Of a stretch of DNA of 64,000 bases, positions 25,926 through 35,214 are shown piece by piece (position 1 is the first letter of the stretch; every line of letters starts with the position of its first letter). A program made the position numbers and the translations under genes. Source of the stretch: Caccoplasma sp905210875 (GTDB lineage: Bacteria; Bacteroidota; Bacteroidia; Bacteroidales; UBA11471). The notes below the pieces were generated by a model, which saw only the letters and a list, made by a program, of their open reading frames with translations, had not been told where the DNA came from and made no database searches. The DNA is taken from assembly GCA_963931635.1 (NCBI GenBank), contig OZ007034.1:2294001-2358000 (forward strand), written 5' to 3'.

Positions 25926-27818
25926 CTACCACTTTTCAATCAATAATTTCTCTATACTCGCAGCATCCATGCCGCATAAGGCATATAGTTCGGCAACGCT
26001 TCCCTGTTCGATAAAGCGGTCGGGAATGCCTACGCGACGAATGCGAGGAGTGTAGTTGTTTTCGGTCATGAATTCAGCAACAGCACTTCCCAAACCACCT
26101 TCGATAGTCCCATCTTCGACGGTTACAATGCGCTCAAACTGTTTCCCCACACGATGCAAAATGTCGGTATCGATGGGTTTCAGAAATATCATGTCGTAAT
26201 GGGCTACCGACACGCCTTTTACTTGGGCCGAAGCAATGGCTTTTTGTACTTGTGTTCCGATGGGACCGATAGAAAGTACGGCGATGTCTTTTCCTTTGGA
26301 AAGTTGTCGGCCTTTTCCTATTTCCAGTTTTTGCATGGGGCAGTGCCAGTCGACGCGGGAGCCACGTCCGCGGGGATAACGTATGGTGAAGCAGTGTCCT
26401 GTCGATTGGGCTGTGTACATGAGGTGCCGCAAGTAGTGTTCATCGAGCGGTGAGGCAATCGTCATGTTTGGAATACAGCGCATGTAAGCCAGGTCGAAGG
26501 CTCCGTGGTGGGTCATACCATCTTCGCCTACAAGTCCGGCCCGGTCGAGACAGAAGACTACGGGCAGGTTCTGTATAGCCACGTCGTGTATTACCTCGTC
26601 GAATGCCCGTTGCATAAATGAGGAATAGATGTTGCAATAAGGCAATAACCCTTCTTTGGCCAGTCCGCCGGAGAAGGTTACCGCATGTTCTTCGGCTATG
26701 CCAACATCGAATGCACGGTTTGGAAACTTCTCCATCAGGTAGGTCATCGAGCAGCCGGTGGGCATGGCGGGAGTGATACCTACTATCTTTTCGTTCTGTT
26801 CGGCCAGTTCTACGAGAGTATGTCCGAAGACGTCTTGGAAGAGAGATGGCTGGTTGGGCGCATCGTTCTTGATGCGTTCGCCCGTCTCTTTGTTGAATCT
26901 CCCCGGTGCATGCCATACGACGGCATTTTCTTCGGCCGGTGCATATCCTTTGCCTTTGACGGTTTTGATGTGTAGTATTTTGGGACCCGACATCTCTTTG
27001 ATGTTGTTCAGCACTCTTACCAGTTGTTTCACATCGTGCCCGTCGATAGGCCCGAAATAGCGGATATTCAAACCCTCAAAGATGTTCTGATGTCTCGATA
27101 TCAGCGCTTTCAGGCTATTGTTGAACCGGAGTATAGCACCTTTCTGCTGTTCCGATACGAGCCGCATTTTTACTAACAGCCGGTATAACTGGTAACGTAT
27201 GTTGTTGTAGAACGGCAGGGTATTGATGTGCGACAGGTAATGGTGGAACGCACCGACGTTGTTGTCGATGGCCATATTGTTGTCGTTGAGGATAATCAGC
27301 AGGTTGTTGGGGTTGGTCGACGCATTGTTGAGTCCTTCGAAAGCCAGTCCTCCGGCGATGGCGGCATCGCCAATAACAGCAACGACCTTGCGGTCTTTTT
27401 CACCTTTCAAGCTGGCAGCAACCGACATGCCCAGTGCTGCCGATATGGAGTTGGAGGCGTGGCCGGCAACGAAGGTGTCGTAGGGGCTTTCCATAGGAGA
27501 GGGAAATCCGCTCAGCCCGCCCAGTTTACGGTTGGTCGAAAAACGTTCTCTTCGGCCTGTAAGTATTTTATGGGCATAGGCCTGGTGCCCCACGTCCCAT
27601 ACGATGCGGTCGTAGGGAGTATTGAGTATATAGTGAAGAGCGACTGTAAGCTCTACAGTTCCGAGGCTTGATGCAAAATGTCCGGGATTTTTAGATAGAG
27701 CATCAATAATGAATTGGCGCAATTCATCGCACACTTGTGGAAGCTGCCCGAGGTCGAGGCGGCGCAGGTCGTCGGGGGTGTATATGTCGGGGAGTATGGG
27801 CTTTTTCTCGGTAGTCAT
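25926..27818 (-). CDS. dxs: 1-deoxy-D-xylulose-5-phosphate synthase
   Basis: Dxs joins pyruvate and glyceraldehyde 3-phosphate with thiamine diphosphate, the first step of the MEP isoprenoid route. From the ATG at 27818 the protein has 630 residues. Seen motifs: HASNSISAALGM, VIGDAAIAGGLAFEGLNNAS with the following NDNNMAI (thiamine diphosphate and Mg site), the catalytic Glu in GIAEEHAVTFSGG, and DRAGLVGEDGMTHHG of the transketolase pyrimidine domain. A TTG seven codons upstream coincides with the promoter box and is unlikely as start. It heads a unit with trkA and trkH. Isoprenoid output links it to the lipid carrier used by the envelope genes here. Confidence 0.96.
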   Translation of the reverse strand: MTTEKKPILPDIYTPDDLRRLDLGQLPQVCDELRQFIIDALSKNPGHFASSLGTVELTVALHYILNTPYDRIVWDVGHQAYAHKILTGRRERFSTNRKLGGLSGFPSPMESPYDTFVAGHASNSISAALGMSVAASLKGEKDRKVVAVIGDAAIAGGLAFEGLNNASTNPNNLLIILNDNNMAIDNNVGAFHHYLSHINTLPFYNNIRYQLYRLLVKMRLVSEQQKGAILRFNNSLKALISRHQNIFEGLNIRYFGPIDGHDVKQLVRVLNNIKEMSGPKILHIKTVKGKGYAPAEENAVVWHAPGRFNKETGERIKNDAPNQPSLFQDVFGHTLVELAEQNEKIVGITPAMPTGCSMTYLMEKFPNRAFDVGIAEEHAVTFSGGLAKEGLLPYCNIYSSFMQRAFDEVIHDVAIQNLPVVFCLDRAGLVGEDGMTHHGAFDLAYMRCIPNMTIASPLDEHYLRHLMYTAQSTGHCFTIRYPRGRGSRVDWHCPMQKLEIGKGRQLSKGKDIAVLSIGPIGTQVQKAIASAQVKGVSVAHYDMIFLKPIDTDILHRVGKQFERIVTVEDGTIEGGLGSAVAEFMTENNYTPRIRRVGIPDRFIEQGSVAELYALCGMDAASIEKLLIEKW

Positions 27819-27836
27819 TTCGGTGTGATAAACACG

Positions 27837-27844
27837 CAAAGATA
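27837..27844 (-). promoter_or_regulatory. Promoter -7 box of dxs (TATCTTTG)
   Basis: Exact TAnnTTTG match on the minus strand, 19 bases before the chosen ATG and overlapping the rejected TTG start. Confidence 0.65.
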
Positions 27845-27955
27845 CATTTTTCTTCTTAAAATAGTAAATCTATCTGCATGAATTATCGATAAACCGGTTT
27901 TGTGGTTGGGAGAAGAAGAAAGCCCCAGGTATGAGTAGTGGGTTGGATGTTGAGG

Positions 27956-30427
27956 TTATTCCAATTCTACCACGGTGATGCCGGCCCCTCCAAACTGTAC
28001 ATGTTCGTCGTGAAAAGAACGTACTCCTGAAACACCTTTGAGGTATTCTCTGACCAGTTGTCGCAGGGCTCCTGTTCCGGTACCATGCAAGATGCGCACC
28101 TGTTCGGCGCCTACTTGTATGGCATCGTCGATAAAGTATACAACGGCTTGCAGGGCTTCGTCGGCCCTGAATCCGCGAATGTCGATTTCCCGGCGAAAAT
28201 TCAGACTTTTTTCCCTCATGCTGTTGGTTGTGTCTTCACCTACGAAAGTGGCTTTTACAGCCTGTTCCCGTTTGAGCCGACTGCGGTTTACTTTTTCGAG
28301 TTGTTCGATTTTGACGGTCGACCGCATCTGCCCGAAGATGACGGTCGCTTTTTTTCCTTGAATCGACTCTACTTCGCCGGCTGTCTGTTGTCCTTTCAGG
28401 CACACGGCATCACCTATGGCAATGGCTGTCTTCTCGGTTTCTGGGCTTTTTTCTTCGGTTTTACGACGATTCTTTTTCGCTTCCCGTTCCTTGATTTTTT
28501 CAATTTTCCTCGATATGGCATCGGGGTTTTCTTCGTTGTCGGAAAGGCCTTTCTTGAAAGATTGCAGTTCCTGACGGGCGGTACGGGTCTTCTCTTTTTC
28601 GGCCTCGGACTCTTTGATGGCGCGTATGGTGTTTTCGATGCGGGCGTTTGAGTCGGCAATGAGTTGCTCGGCTTTTTGTTTGGCCTCTTTCAAGATGCGT
28701 TTCCGCTCTTTCTCAATTTCTTGCAAATCGTCGGCATATTTGCGGGTGAGCTCTTCCAACTGTTTTTCCCGCTGCCTGATGTTTTGACGTTTGTTTTCCC
28801 AGTAACGTTTATCCCGCACGATGTCTTGCAGGTATTTGTCCATGTCGATGTAGTCTGAACCTACCTTTTCGGAGGCATCGGCGATGACATCTTCGGGCAA
28901 TCCGATTTTCCGAGCTATTTCTATGGCGAACGAACTGCCCGGATTTCCTATCGACAACTTGAAGAGTGGCTGCATCATGTGTCGGTCGTAGAGCATGGCG
29001 CCGTTGACGATACCCGGTGTGTCTTTGGCAAATTGTTTCAGGTTTTGGTAGTGCGTGGTGATGACCCCGAATGATTTTTTCCGATTAAACCGGTCGAGAA
29101 GCGCCTCGGCTATGGCACCGCCAATCTGCGGCTCGGTACCTCCGCCAAATTCGTCAATAAGCAGGAGCGCTCCCTCGTTGCAGTTCTTGACAAAGAATTT
29201 CATGTTTGTCAGATGCGAACTGTATGTACTGAGGTCGTTTTCTATCGACTGTTCGTCGCCGATGTCGATGAAGATGTGGTCGAAAACACCTGTGTGGGAG
29301 TTTTCATACACGGGAATGAGCAATCCGCATTGCAGCATGTATTGCAACAGTCCGGTTGTTTTGAGACAAACCGATTTTCCTCCGGCATTGGGTCCGGAGA
29401 TAAGCAGTATGCGTTGTTCGGGAGTGAGGCATATGTCAAGGGGGACGACCTGCTTGTTCTGCTTTCGCAGCGACAGAAAAAGCAGGGGGTGTATGGCGTG
29501 GTACCATTCGATTTGCCGGACGTTCTCGAAATGGGGCAGCAGCGCATTTATTTCAATGGCAAACAGTGCTTTGGCCCGAATAAAGTCGATGTCGGCAAGA
29601 AACTCGTAGGAGTGAGCGATGTCGGCAAGGTAAGGACGCAGTTCATCGGTAAAAAGGGTGAGGATGCGGACTATTTCGCGACGTTCTTCCCCTTCGAGTT
29701 CTCTGATGCGGTTGTTGGCCTCCACCACTTCGGCCGGCTCTATATATACCGTCTTTCCGCTGGCCGACTCGTCGTGTACGATACCCTTGATACGTCGTTT
29801 GTAGGCGGGAACGACCGGTATTACCAGTCGTCCTTCGCGCAGGGTGGGGGCCACCTCTTTATCGACAATTCCCTCGCTTTGGGCGTTGCGGAGAATGGCA
29901 TTCAGGCTTCGGGAGATGCTCGACAGGGTCTGGTTCATCTCCCGTCGTATCTGGGCCAGCTGGGCCGAGGCGTTGTCTTTGATGTGTCCGAATTTGTCGA
30001 TTATCTGGTCGGCACGGGTCAGCAGTTGAGGAAAAACCACAACGTCTCCGGCCCGGGATTTCAGGTGAGGGTAGAGGCTTTCTTCGTCTTCGCCTGAGAT
30101 GAAAAAACCGACAATATCGCGTATGGTCTCTAACGAGCGGCGCAGGTTGAAGAGCTCGGTTTCATCGAGAAAAGTGCCCTCAATGCGAATGCGTTGCAAC
30201 GATGGTCTGATGTCGAAATAGTGGTCGGCCGGGAACTCTTCGTCGTTTTGCAGCAGATGGGTAAACTCTTCGGTTTCGCGCAGCAGCGGTTCGATGATGT
30301 CGAACGATGTCTGGAATTTCATGTCGGCAACCCGCTCGCTGCCCAGTGTACTCAGGCAGCGGTCGCTAATGAGCCGGCGTATTTTATCGAAACCGATTTT
30401 CTCTTCGAAGTTCTGCGGATAGGTCAT
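27956..30427 (-). CDS. mutS2: Endonuclease MutS2
   Basis: From the ATG at 30427 the protein has 823 residues. It has the MutS core and clamp regions, an ATPase with Walker A GPNAGGKSVCLK (about residue 340) and LLIDEFGGGTEP. A long charged coiled coil (about 520-640, rich in Lys and Glu) follows, then a C-terminal Smr nuclease domain with DIRGFRADEAL and HGTGTGALR. MutS2 lacks the mismatch-recognition domain; it restrains recombination and, in some bacteria, rescues collided ribosomes. A TTG at 30451 lies inside the promoter box and was rejected as start. Confidence 0.95.
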   Translation of the reverse strand: MTYPQNFEEKIGFDKIRRLISDRCLSTLGSERVADMKFQTSFDIIEPLLRETEEFTHLLQNDEEFPADHYFDIRPSLQRIRIEGTFLDETELFNLRRSLETIRDIVGFFISGEDEESLYPHLKSRAGDVVVFPQLLTRADQIIDKFGHIKDNASAQLAQIRREMNQTLSSISRSLNAILRNAQSEGIVDKEVAPTLREGRLVIPVVPAYKRRIKGIVHDESASGKTVYIEPAEVVEANNRIRELEGEERREIVRILTLFTDELRPYLADIAHSYEFLADIDFIRAKALFAIEINALLPHFENVRQIEWYHAIHPLLFLSLRKQNKQVVPLDICLTPEQRILLISGPNAGGKSVCLKTTGLLQYMLQCGLLIPVYENSHTGVFDHIFIDIGDEQSIENDLSTYSSHLTNMKFFVKNCNEGALLLIDEFGGGTEPQIGGAIAEALLDRFNRKKSFGVITTHYQNLKQFAKDTPGIVNGAMLYDRHMMQPLFKLSIGNPGSSFAIEIARKIGLPEDVIADASEKVGSDYIDMDKYLQDIVRDKRYWENKRQNIRQREKQLEELTRKYADDLQEIEKERKRILKEAKQKAEQLIADSNARIENTIRAIKESEAEKEKTRTARQELQSFKKGLSDNEENPDAISRKIEKIKEREAKKNRRKTEEKSPETEKTAIAIGDAVCLKGQQTAGEVESIQGKKATVIFGQMRSTVKIEQLEKVNRSRLKREQAVKATFVGEDTTNSMREKSLNFRREIDIRGFRADEALQAVVYFIDDAIQVGAEQVRILHGTGTGALRQLVREYLKGVSGVRSFHDEHVQFGGAGITVVELE

Positions 30428-30448
30428 TGCTTGTAGATATGGTTGCCG

Positions 30449-30456
30449 CAAAGGTA
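30449..30456 (-). promoter_or_regulatory. Promoter -7 box of mutS2 (TACCTTTG)
   Basis: Exact TAnnTTTG match, 22 bases before the mutS2 ATG at 30427. It lies just downstream of the corA stop codon. Confidence 0.65.
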
Positions 30457-30488
30457 CGAAATCTTCTTAAAAATCGGACCGGGGGCGT

Positions 30489-31517
30489 TTACTTCCATTT
30501 TTTTGTCCGCAGGAAAATGTATACTCCGACTCCTATACACACCATGATACCCCAGGCTACCGGATAGCCGTATTTCCATTTCAGTTCGGGCATGTTCTCG
30601 AAGTTCATGCCCCATACACCGACAAGAAATGTCAGTGGAATGAAGATGGTCGATACGATGGTGAGGCTTTTCATGATGGAGTTCATGCGCAGGTCATTGT
30701 TTGAGATGTAGAGGTCGACCAGTGAAGAGAGTGTCTCGCGACAGATTTCAATGTTCTGGGCTACATAGTTGAGGTGGTCGTTCAGGTCGTTAAAGAAAAC
30801 TCTGTTGGTCTTGTGTATCAGTGGCGATTCGGAACGCACCAGTCGGGAGTATTGTTCTTTAAGTGGCAATACGGTACGTTTGAGAAGCAGGTATCTTCGC
30901 CGCAGGGTCTGTATTTCGACACTGAGTTCATGGTCGTTGTTTTCGAGCAGAAGTTCCGATTCCAAGTCTTCGAGGGCGTTGTCGATTTGCGATGAAACCG
31001 ATATGAAGTTTGTTACCAGGTCGTTCAGCAGTACGGTGAGCAGATAGTCGGAGGGCCGTGTGCGGATTTTCAGAATATTGTTGCGCAGAGCCTTTTCGAT
31101 TTCCCGAAAGGCCGGAGTCTCATATTCCATAAAGGTGAGTATGAAGTTTTCGCCCTGTACGATACTTACCTGCGACTCTTTCTCCTGGTCGAAATATTTG
31201 GCGATGACGATGTTGAACTTCTCATATTCCTCAATCTTGCAAGGGTGGTCGGGGTTGAGAATATCCTGCATGATGAGGAAATTGATACCGAAGTGGGTAC
31301 AGATATTTTGTATGTCGGTCGTGTTTTGAAGTCCGCACACCTGCAACCAGTGTATGTAGTCGGACTTTTCCATCTGGGGTATGAGAATTTGCAGACTGTT
31401 CTCGACATGTTCGCTGATGTCGTTTGCGTTGTAGCTGAACAGATGCAGTTGGGTCGGTGTCGTATTTTCGCTGTTATAGGTAAGCCGGTCGGTAAGCAGA
31501 TTGTTGCGGGTATTCAT
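30489..31517 (-). CDS. corA: CorA family magnesium/cobalt transporter
   Basis: The 342-residue protein has a large acidic/helical cytoplasmic N-terminal part (about 1-275) and two C-terminal membrane helices. The signature GMN (in GVWGMNFENMPE) sits in the loop between them; this triplet defines the Mg2+ channel entrance. The C-terminus ends in basic FLRTKKWK on the cytoplasmic side. No promoter box of the usual form was recognised in the 125-base gap before it. Confidence 0.94.
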   Translation of the reverse strand: MNTRNNLLTDRLTYNSENTTPTQLHLFSYNANDISEHVENSLQILIPQMEKSDYIHWLQVCGLQNTTDIQNICTHFGINFLIMQDILNPDHPCKIEEYEKFNIVIAKYFDQEKESQVSIVQGENFILTFMEYETPAFREIEKALRNNILKIRTRPSDYLLTVLLNDLVTNFISVSSQIDNALEDLESELLLENNDHELSVEIQTLRRRYLLLKRTVLPLKEQYSRLVRSESPLIHKTNRVFFNDLNDHLNYVAQNIEICRETLSSLVDLYISNNDLRMNSIMKSLTIVSTIFIPLTFLVGVWGMNFENMPELKWKYGYPVAWGIMVCIGVGVYIFLRTKKWK

Positions 31518-31642
31518 GAAACTTGTTTTTTATGTTTTTTCTGTTGTTGGAGACAGCCCTCTAAGATATAGGTTATACACATCAATGACAAATCGAAGAG
31601 TATATTCTCGTTTCAGGGTTGGTTAAAAAATGTTTTCACAAA

Positions 31643-32155
31643 ATGAACAAAGAGAATCTTTCTTATGTTTATAGGATAAAAAATTTTTTGAAATATATGG
31701 GAAAAGGCCTGAATTACATTTGGCCGGTACTCTTGTGTATAGGAGGCGGCTTTTTGGCAAGTTTGCTGCAACGGTCGGCTATTGTCGAGTGGTATCCCGG
31801 CCTGGATAAGCCTTCGGTAACCCCTCCGGCTATTGTTTTTCCTATTGTGTGGACGGTACTTTATGTTATGATAGGATTGTCGTTGAGCTTTCTTCTGAAT
31901 CGGCGTCCGTCGGGTTGGCTGATAGGATTGTGGGGGGCACAGTTGGCTCTGAACTTTTTGTGGAGCCTGCTATTTTTTATGTGTCGCAATCCGTTTTGGG
32001 GCCTTGTCGATATAGTGCTGCTCGATTTCCTGGTTGTTTTATATATAGTGAAGGTATATACAACCTGTGCCGTTTCGTCGTGGCTCTTTGTGCCATATGC
32101 CCTATGGCTGTTTTTAGCCACCTATCTCAATGCATATATTGTCTTCAACAACTGA
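31643..32155 (+). CDS. tspO: TspO/MBR family membrane protein
   Basis: The protein has five hydrophobic helices and the TspO pattern: PGLDKPSVTPPAIVFPIVWT (Trp-rich loop after helix 1), WGAQLALNFLWSLLFF and NPFWGLVDIVLLD. Members bind tetrapyrroles and affect porphyrin or stress signalling. The start is uncertain: the ATG at 31643 gives 170 residues, an ATG at 31697 gives 152 residues and is closer to the family start, and a TTG at 31619 is also in frame. It is followed by sodB after 28 bases, so both may be co-transcribed as an oxidative-stress pair. Confidence 0.88.
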   Translation: MNKENLSYVYRIKNFLKYMGKGLNYIWPVLLCIGGGFLASLLQRSAIVEWYPGLDKPSVTPPAIVFPIVWTVLYVMIGLSLSFLLNRRPSGWLIGLWGAQLALNFLWSLLFFMCRNPFWGLVDIVLLDFLVVLYIVKVYTTCAVSSWLFVPYALWLFLATYLNAYIVFNN

Positions 32156-32183
32156 ATCAATGTCAAACTTTAAAAAATAAATT

Positions 32184-32756
32184 ATGACACACCAGAAGCC
32201 TCAATTACCTTATGCCGCCGATGCTCTTGCCCCGATTATGAGCCAGGAGACCCTCGATTATCATTACGGCAAGCATCTGCAAACCTATGTGGACAACCTC
32301 AACCGCTTGATAGAGAACACGCCATACGATGGTATGGTGCTCGATGAGATTGTGAAAAGTTCCGACGGGGCTATCTTTAACAATGCTGCACAAGCGTGGA
32401 ATCACATCTTTTTCTTTGATACACTTTCGCCCCAAAGAAAAGATATACCGGCCTCGCTTGTCGACGTATTGAATAGAGATTTCGGTTCAATCGAAACCTT
32501 CAAAGACCAGTTTTCCAAGGCTGCTGTCTCCCTTTTTGGTTCGGGTTGGGTGTGGCTTTCTGCCGACAAGCAGGGCCATTTGTCGCTCGATGCCATGAAC
32601 AATGCCGGTACTCCGCTGGCTAAAAATTTAAGGCCGTTGCTCACCATCGATGTTTGGGAACATGCCTACTACATCGATTATCGCAACCGCAGGGCCGATT
32701 ATGTAAAGGCCTTTTGGTCGCTTGTCGATTGGGATGAGGTGGCAGGTCGTTTATGA
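32184..32756 (+). CDS. sodB: Superoxide dismutase, Fe (or Fe/Mn cambialistic) type
   Basis: The enzyme converts superoxide to H2O2 and O2. The 190-residue protein has all four metal ligands: His27 (DYHYGKH), His74 (AQAWNH), Asp156 and His160 (DVWEHAYYIDY). Gln70 before the second ligand follows the iron-type arrangement. Related Bacteroides enzymes can work with either metal, so strict Fe use is not certain. It follows the TspO gene and converges on phoU. The H2O2 formed is a substrate for Tpx. Confidence 0.95.
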   Translation: MTHQKPQLPYAADALAPIMSQETLDYHYGKHLQTYVDNLNRLIENTPYDGMVLDEIVKSSDGAIFNNAAQAWNHIFFFDTLSPQRKDIPASLVDVLNRDFGSIETFKDQFSKAAVSLFGSGWVWLSADKQGHLSLDAMNNAGTPLAKNLRPLLTIDVWEHAYYIDYRNRRADYVKAFWSLVDWDEVAGRL

Positions 32757-32773
32757 GTCATTTTACAAATGAA

Positions 32774-32795
32774 ATCGGGGAAAAAAGGTCCCGAT
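32774..32795. terminator. Weak hairpin between sodB and phoU
   Basis: Six-base stem (32774-32779 with 32790-32795) around an A-rich loop, in the 97-base gap between convergent genes; a T-run follows at 32811-32815. Alternative pairings involving the C/T-rich stretch at 32807-32815 exist. Assignment is tentative. Confidence 0.35.
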
Positions 32796-32853
32796 ATCAC
32801 GTCGAGCCCCTTTTTCACGATTATTCATGTTCTGTTTATCGGTCGGGCCATAA

Positions 32854-33543
32854 TCAATCTTCATGAATCGATGGCGCAGCCGAGTAGAGGTGTTTCAACA
32901 CTTCGGCGTCGATATAAAACACGGTTTCTTCGGCCAAGTTGATGATGTGGTCGCCGGTACGTTCAAGTTTGCGTAAAATGGCGGCTATTTCCAGACAGAA
33001 CCGAATGGCCGAGGGGTAATCTTTTGCATACTCGGCCAGTTTGTCGAGTGCTTTTTTGTTGAGAGAGTCCAAAAGATCGTCTTTCTCGATGACCGACTTG
33101 GCCAAAGATACATTGGACGTTTCTAATGCTTTGTATGTTGTCGTGAACATTTGCAGCACTTGTTCATACATGTCGGTCAATTCTTTGGCATTGAAAAGTT
33201 GCTTGTCTGCATCGGAAATGGCATTTCTTACCACAAACCTGGCTATGCTGTCGGCATAATCGCCGATGCGTTCGAGGTTGTTGTTGATTTTCAACATGGC
33301 CAACATAAAACGGAGGTCTACGGCCACCGGATTATACAATGCGATGAAGTCTTCAATGTCGCTATCGATTTTCAAATCGAATGCATTTACCCGTTTTTCT
33401 CTTGAGGCGACGCTGTTTGCCAACTCCTCGTCGTGGTTGCGCAAGGCTTCGAAAGCATTTTCGAGCTGTTGTTGCACCAGCAACCACATGTCACTCACTT
33501 CATTTTTTATCGCGATAAGTTCGTTTTCAACAAATTTTACCAT
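32854..33543 (-). CDS. phoU: Phosphate signalling complex protein PhoU
   Basis: The 229-residue cytoplasmic protein is all-helical with two PhoU repeats. The metal-binding E/DxxxD pattern is visible in the first (LRFMLAMLKINNNLERIGDYADSIA) and second (IAAILRKLERTGDHIINLAEE) repeats. PhoU ties the Pst transporter to the PhoR/PhoB-type sensor and restrains phosphate uptake. It is the last gene of the pst operon, 17 bases after pstB. Confidence 0.96.
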   Translation of the reverse strand: MVKFVENELIAIKNEVSDMWLLVQQQLENAFEALRNHDEELANSVASREKRVNAFDLKIDSDIEDFIALYNPVAVDLRFMLAMLKINNNLERIGDYADSIARFVVRNAISDADKQLFNAKELTDMYEQVLQMFTTTYKALETSNVSLAKSVIEKDDLLDSLNKKALDKLAEYAKDYPSAIRFCLEIAAILRKLERTGDHIINLAEETVFYIDAEVLKHLYSAAPSIHED

Positions 33544-33560
33544 AATAAATTGCTTTTATT

Positions 33561-34313
33561 TTATCCAAAACGTCCTGTAATGTAATTTTGTGTGGCTTCC
33601 TTGGAAGGATTTGTAAAGATTTTTTTCGTATCGTCATATTCTACCATTTCTCCTAAGTAGAAAAATGCTGTTTTGTGGCTGACGCGAGCGGCTTGTTGCA
33701 TGCTGTGGGTAACGATGACAATCGTTGTTTGCTTGCATAATTCGCATATCAGTTCTTCGATTTTTGCCGTCGATATGGGGTCGAGGGCCGAGGCCGGTTC
33801 GTCCATCAGCAGAACCGATGGTGACACGGCCATGGCCCGGGCTATGCACAAACGTTGTTGTTGGCCCCCCGAGAGAGCATAAGCCGACTCTTTCAACTTG
33901 TCTTTCACCTCTTCCCATAAAGCGGCACCTTTCAAGGCTTCTTCCACTTTGTGTGAAATGTATTCTTTGTCTTTGACCCCGTTGACACGCAAACCATAGG
34001 CCACATTCTCGAAGATGCTTTTGGGAAAAGGATTGGGGCGTTGGAATACCATGCCTACGTTTCTCCGTAAAACATCTACTTCGACCGACTTGTCATAGAT
34101 GTCTTGTCCGTCGATGGAGATATTGCCGGTCAGCCTTGTATTGGGAATCAGGTCGTTCATGCGGTTGAAGAGACGCAGAAAAGTCGATTTTCCGCAACCC
34201 GATGGGCCGATAAATGCCACGACTTGATTTTCGGGGATTGTTAAGGATATATTTTTCAAGGCATGGAAATTCCCATAATAAAAATCTACATTGGTTGCCT
34301 TTATTTTGTCCAT
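33561..34313 (-). CDS. pstB: Phosphate ABC transporter ATP-binding protein PstB
   Basis: The 250-residue protein is the ATPase of the Pst phosphate importer. It has Walker A GPSGCGKST (36-44), the Q-loop region MVFQRPNPFPKS, the ABC signature LSGGQQQRLCIARA, Walker B LLMDEPASALDP and the H-loop IVTHSMQQA. Length and the NPFPKSIFENVAYGLR segment are diagnostic for PstB. It lies between pstA (15-base gap) and phoU. Confidence 0.97.
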   Translation of the reverse strand: MDKIKATNVDFYYGNFHALKNISLTIPENQVVAFIGPSGCGKSTFLRLFNRMNDLIPNTRLTGNISIDGQDIYDKSVEVDVLRRNVGMVFQRPNPFPKSIFENVAYGLRVNGVKDKEYISHKVEEALKGAALWEEVKDKLKESAYALSGGQQQRLCIARAMAVSPSVLLMDEPASALDPISTAKIEELICELCKQTTIVIVTHSMQQAARVSHKTAFFYLGEMVEYDDTKKIFTNPSKEATQNYITGRFG

Positions 34314-34328
34314 GGTGTTTCTTGTTTG

Positions 34329-35210
34329 TTATTTTAACTTTATTTTTTTGTCGAAGTGGTTGCGTATGCCGTTGGCGGCCAGATTCATGATGAGAACGAT
34401 GACGATGAGGACAAAAGCCGTCCCGTAAGCAATGGGTTCTTGGGCTTCGATGTCGGTTCCACTGGTGGCTACGACGTAAAGGTGATAGGGCAGGGCCATG
34501 CATTGGTCAAAAATCCCCGTGGGTAATTTGGGTAAAAAATAGGCCGCGCAAGTGAATAGGATAGGAGCTGTTTCGCCCGAAACTCGTCCCAGAGACAAAA
34601 TCAATCCTGTTATGACACGGGGAGTGGCCATCGGAAGCAGTACATTCCAGATGGTCTGGGCTTTTGTGGCACCCAAAGCAAGGCTTCCTTCTCTGAAGTG
34701 GTTCGGAATGTCTTTGAATGTTTCTTCGGTCGTGCGAATAATGATGGGAAGTGCCAACAGTCCCAATGTAAGGGAGCCAGCCAAAATGCTGTCGCCGAAA
34801 TCTAACCGATTGACAAAAAATGCCATTCCGAAGAGGCCGAATACAATCGACGGTATGCCGGCCAAGTTGTTGGTCATGGTCCGTATGAAATTGACCAGTT
34901 TCCCCGAACGGGCATATTCACTCATGTATATGCCGCTCATGATTCCTATGGGAAACGCAAATATGGCGCTGCCAATCATCAAATAAAATGTCCCGACGAT
35001 GGCCGGCCAGATTCCTCCCTTGGTCATGCCGTCGCTGGGAGCTTGGGTGATAAAGTCCCAGTTGATGACACCAAACCCTTTGATGAGGATAAATCCCAAG
35101 ATAAAAAAGAGTATGACGACAATGCTGTAACTGAAAATCCGGAATAAAGCGAATGCCGAATTTTGAGCTAATTTCCTCCGTTTGATAAAAGAGGTGGTGT
35201 TGAAACTCAT
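34329..35210 (-). CDS. pstA: Phosphate ABC transporter permease PstA
   Basis: The 293-residue inner-membrane protein has six hydrophobic segments and the permease EAA-type loop (FREGSLALGATKAQTIWNVLLPMATP). It pairs with PstC to form the phosphate channel. GIMSGIYMSEYARSGK is typical of PstA/PstC families. It starts four bases after the pstC stop. Confidence 0.95.
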   Translation of the reverse strand: MSFNTTSFIKRRKLAQNSAFALFRIFSYSIVVILFFILGFILIKGFGVINWDFITQAPSDGMTKGGIWPAIVGTFYLMIGSAIFAFPIGIMSGIYMSEYARSGKLVNFIRTMTNNLAGIPSIVFGLFGMAFFVNRLDFGDSILAGSLTLGLLALPIIIRTTEETFKDIPNHFREGSLALGATKAQTIWNVLLPMATPRVITGLILSLGRVSGETAPILFTCAAYFLPKLPTGIFDQCMALPYHLYVVATSGTDIEAQEPIAYGTAFVLIVIVLIMNLAANGIRNHFDKKIKLK

Positions 35211-35214
35211 AATA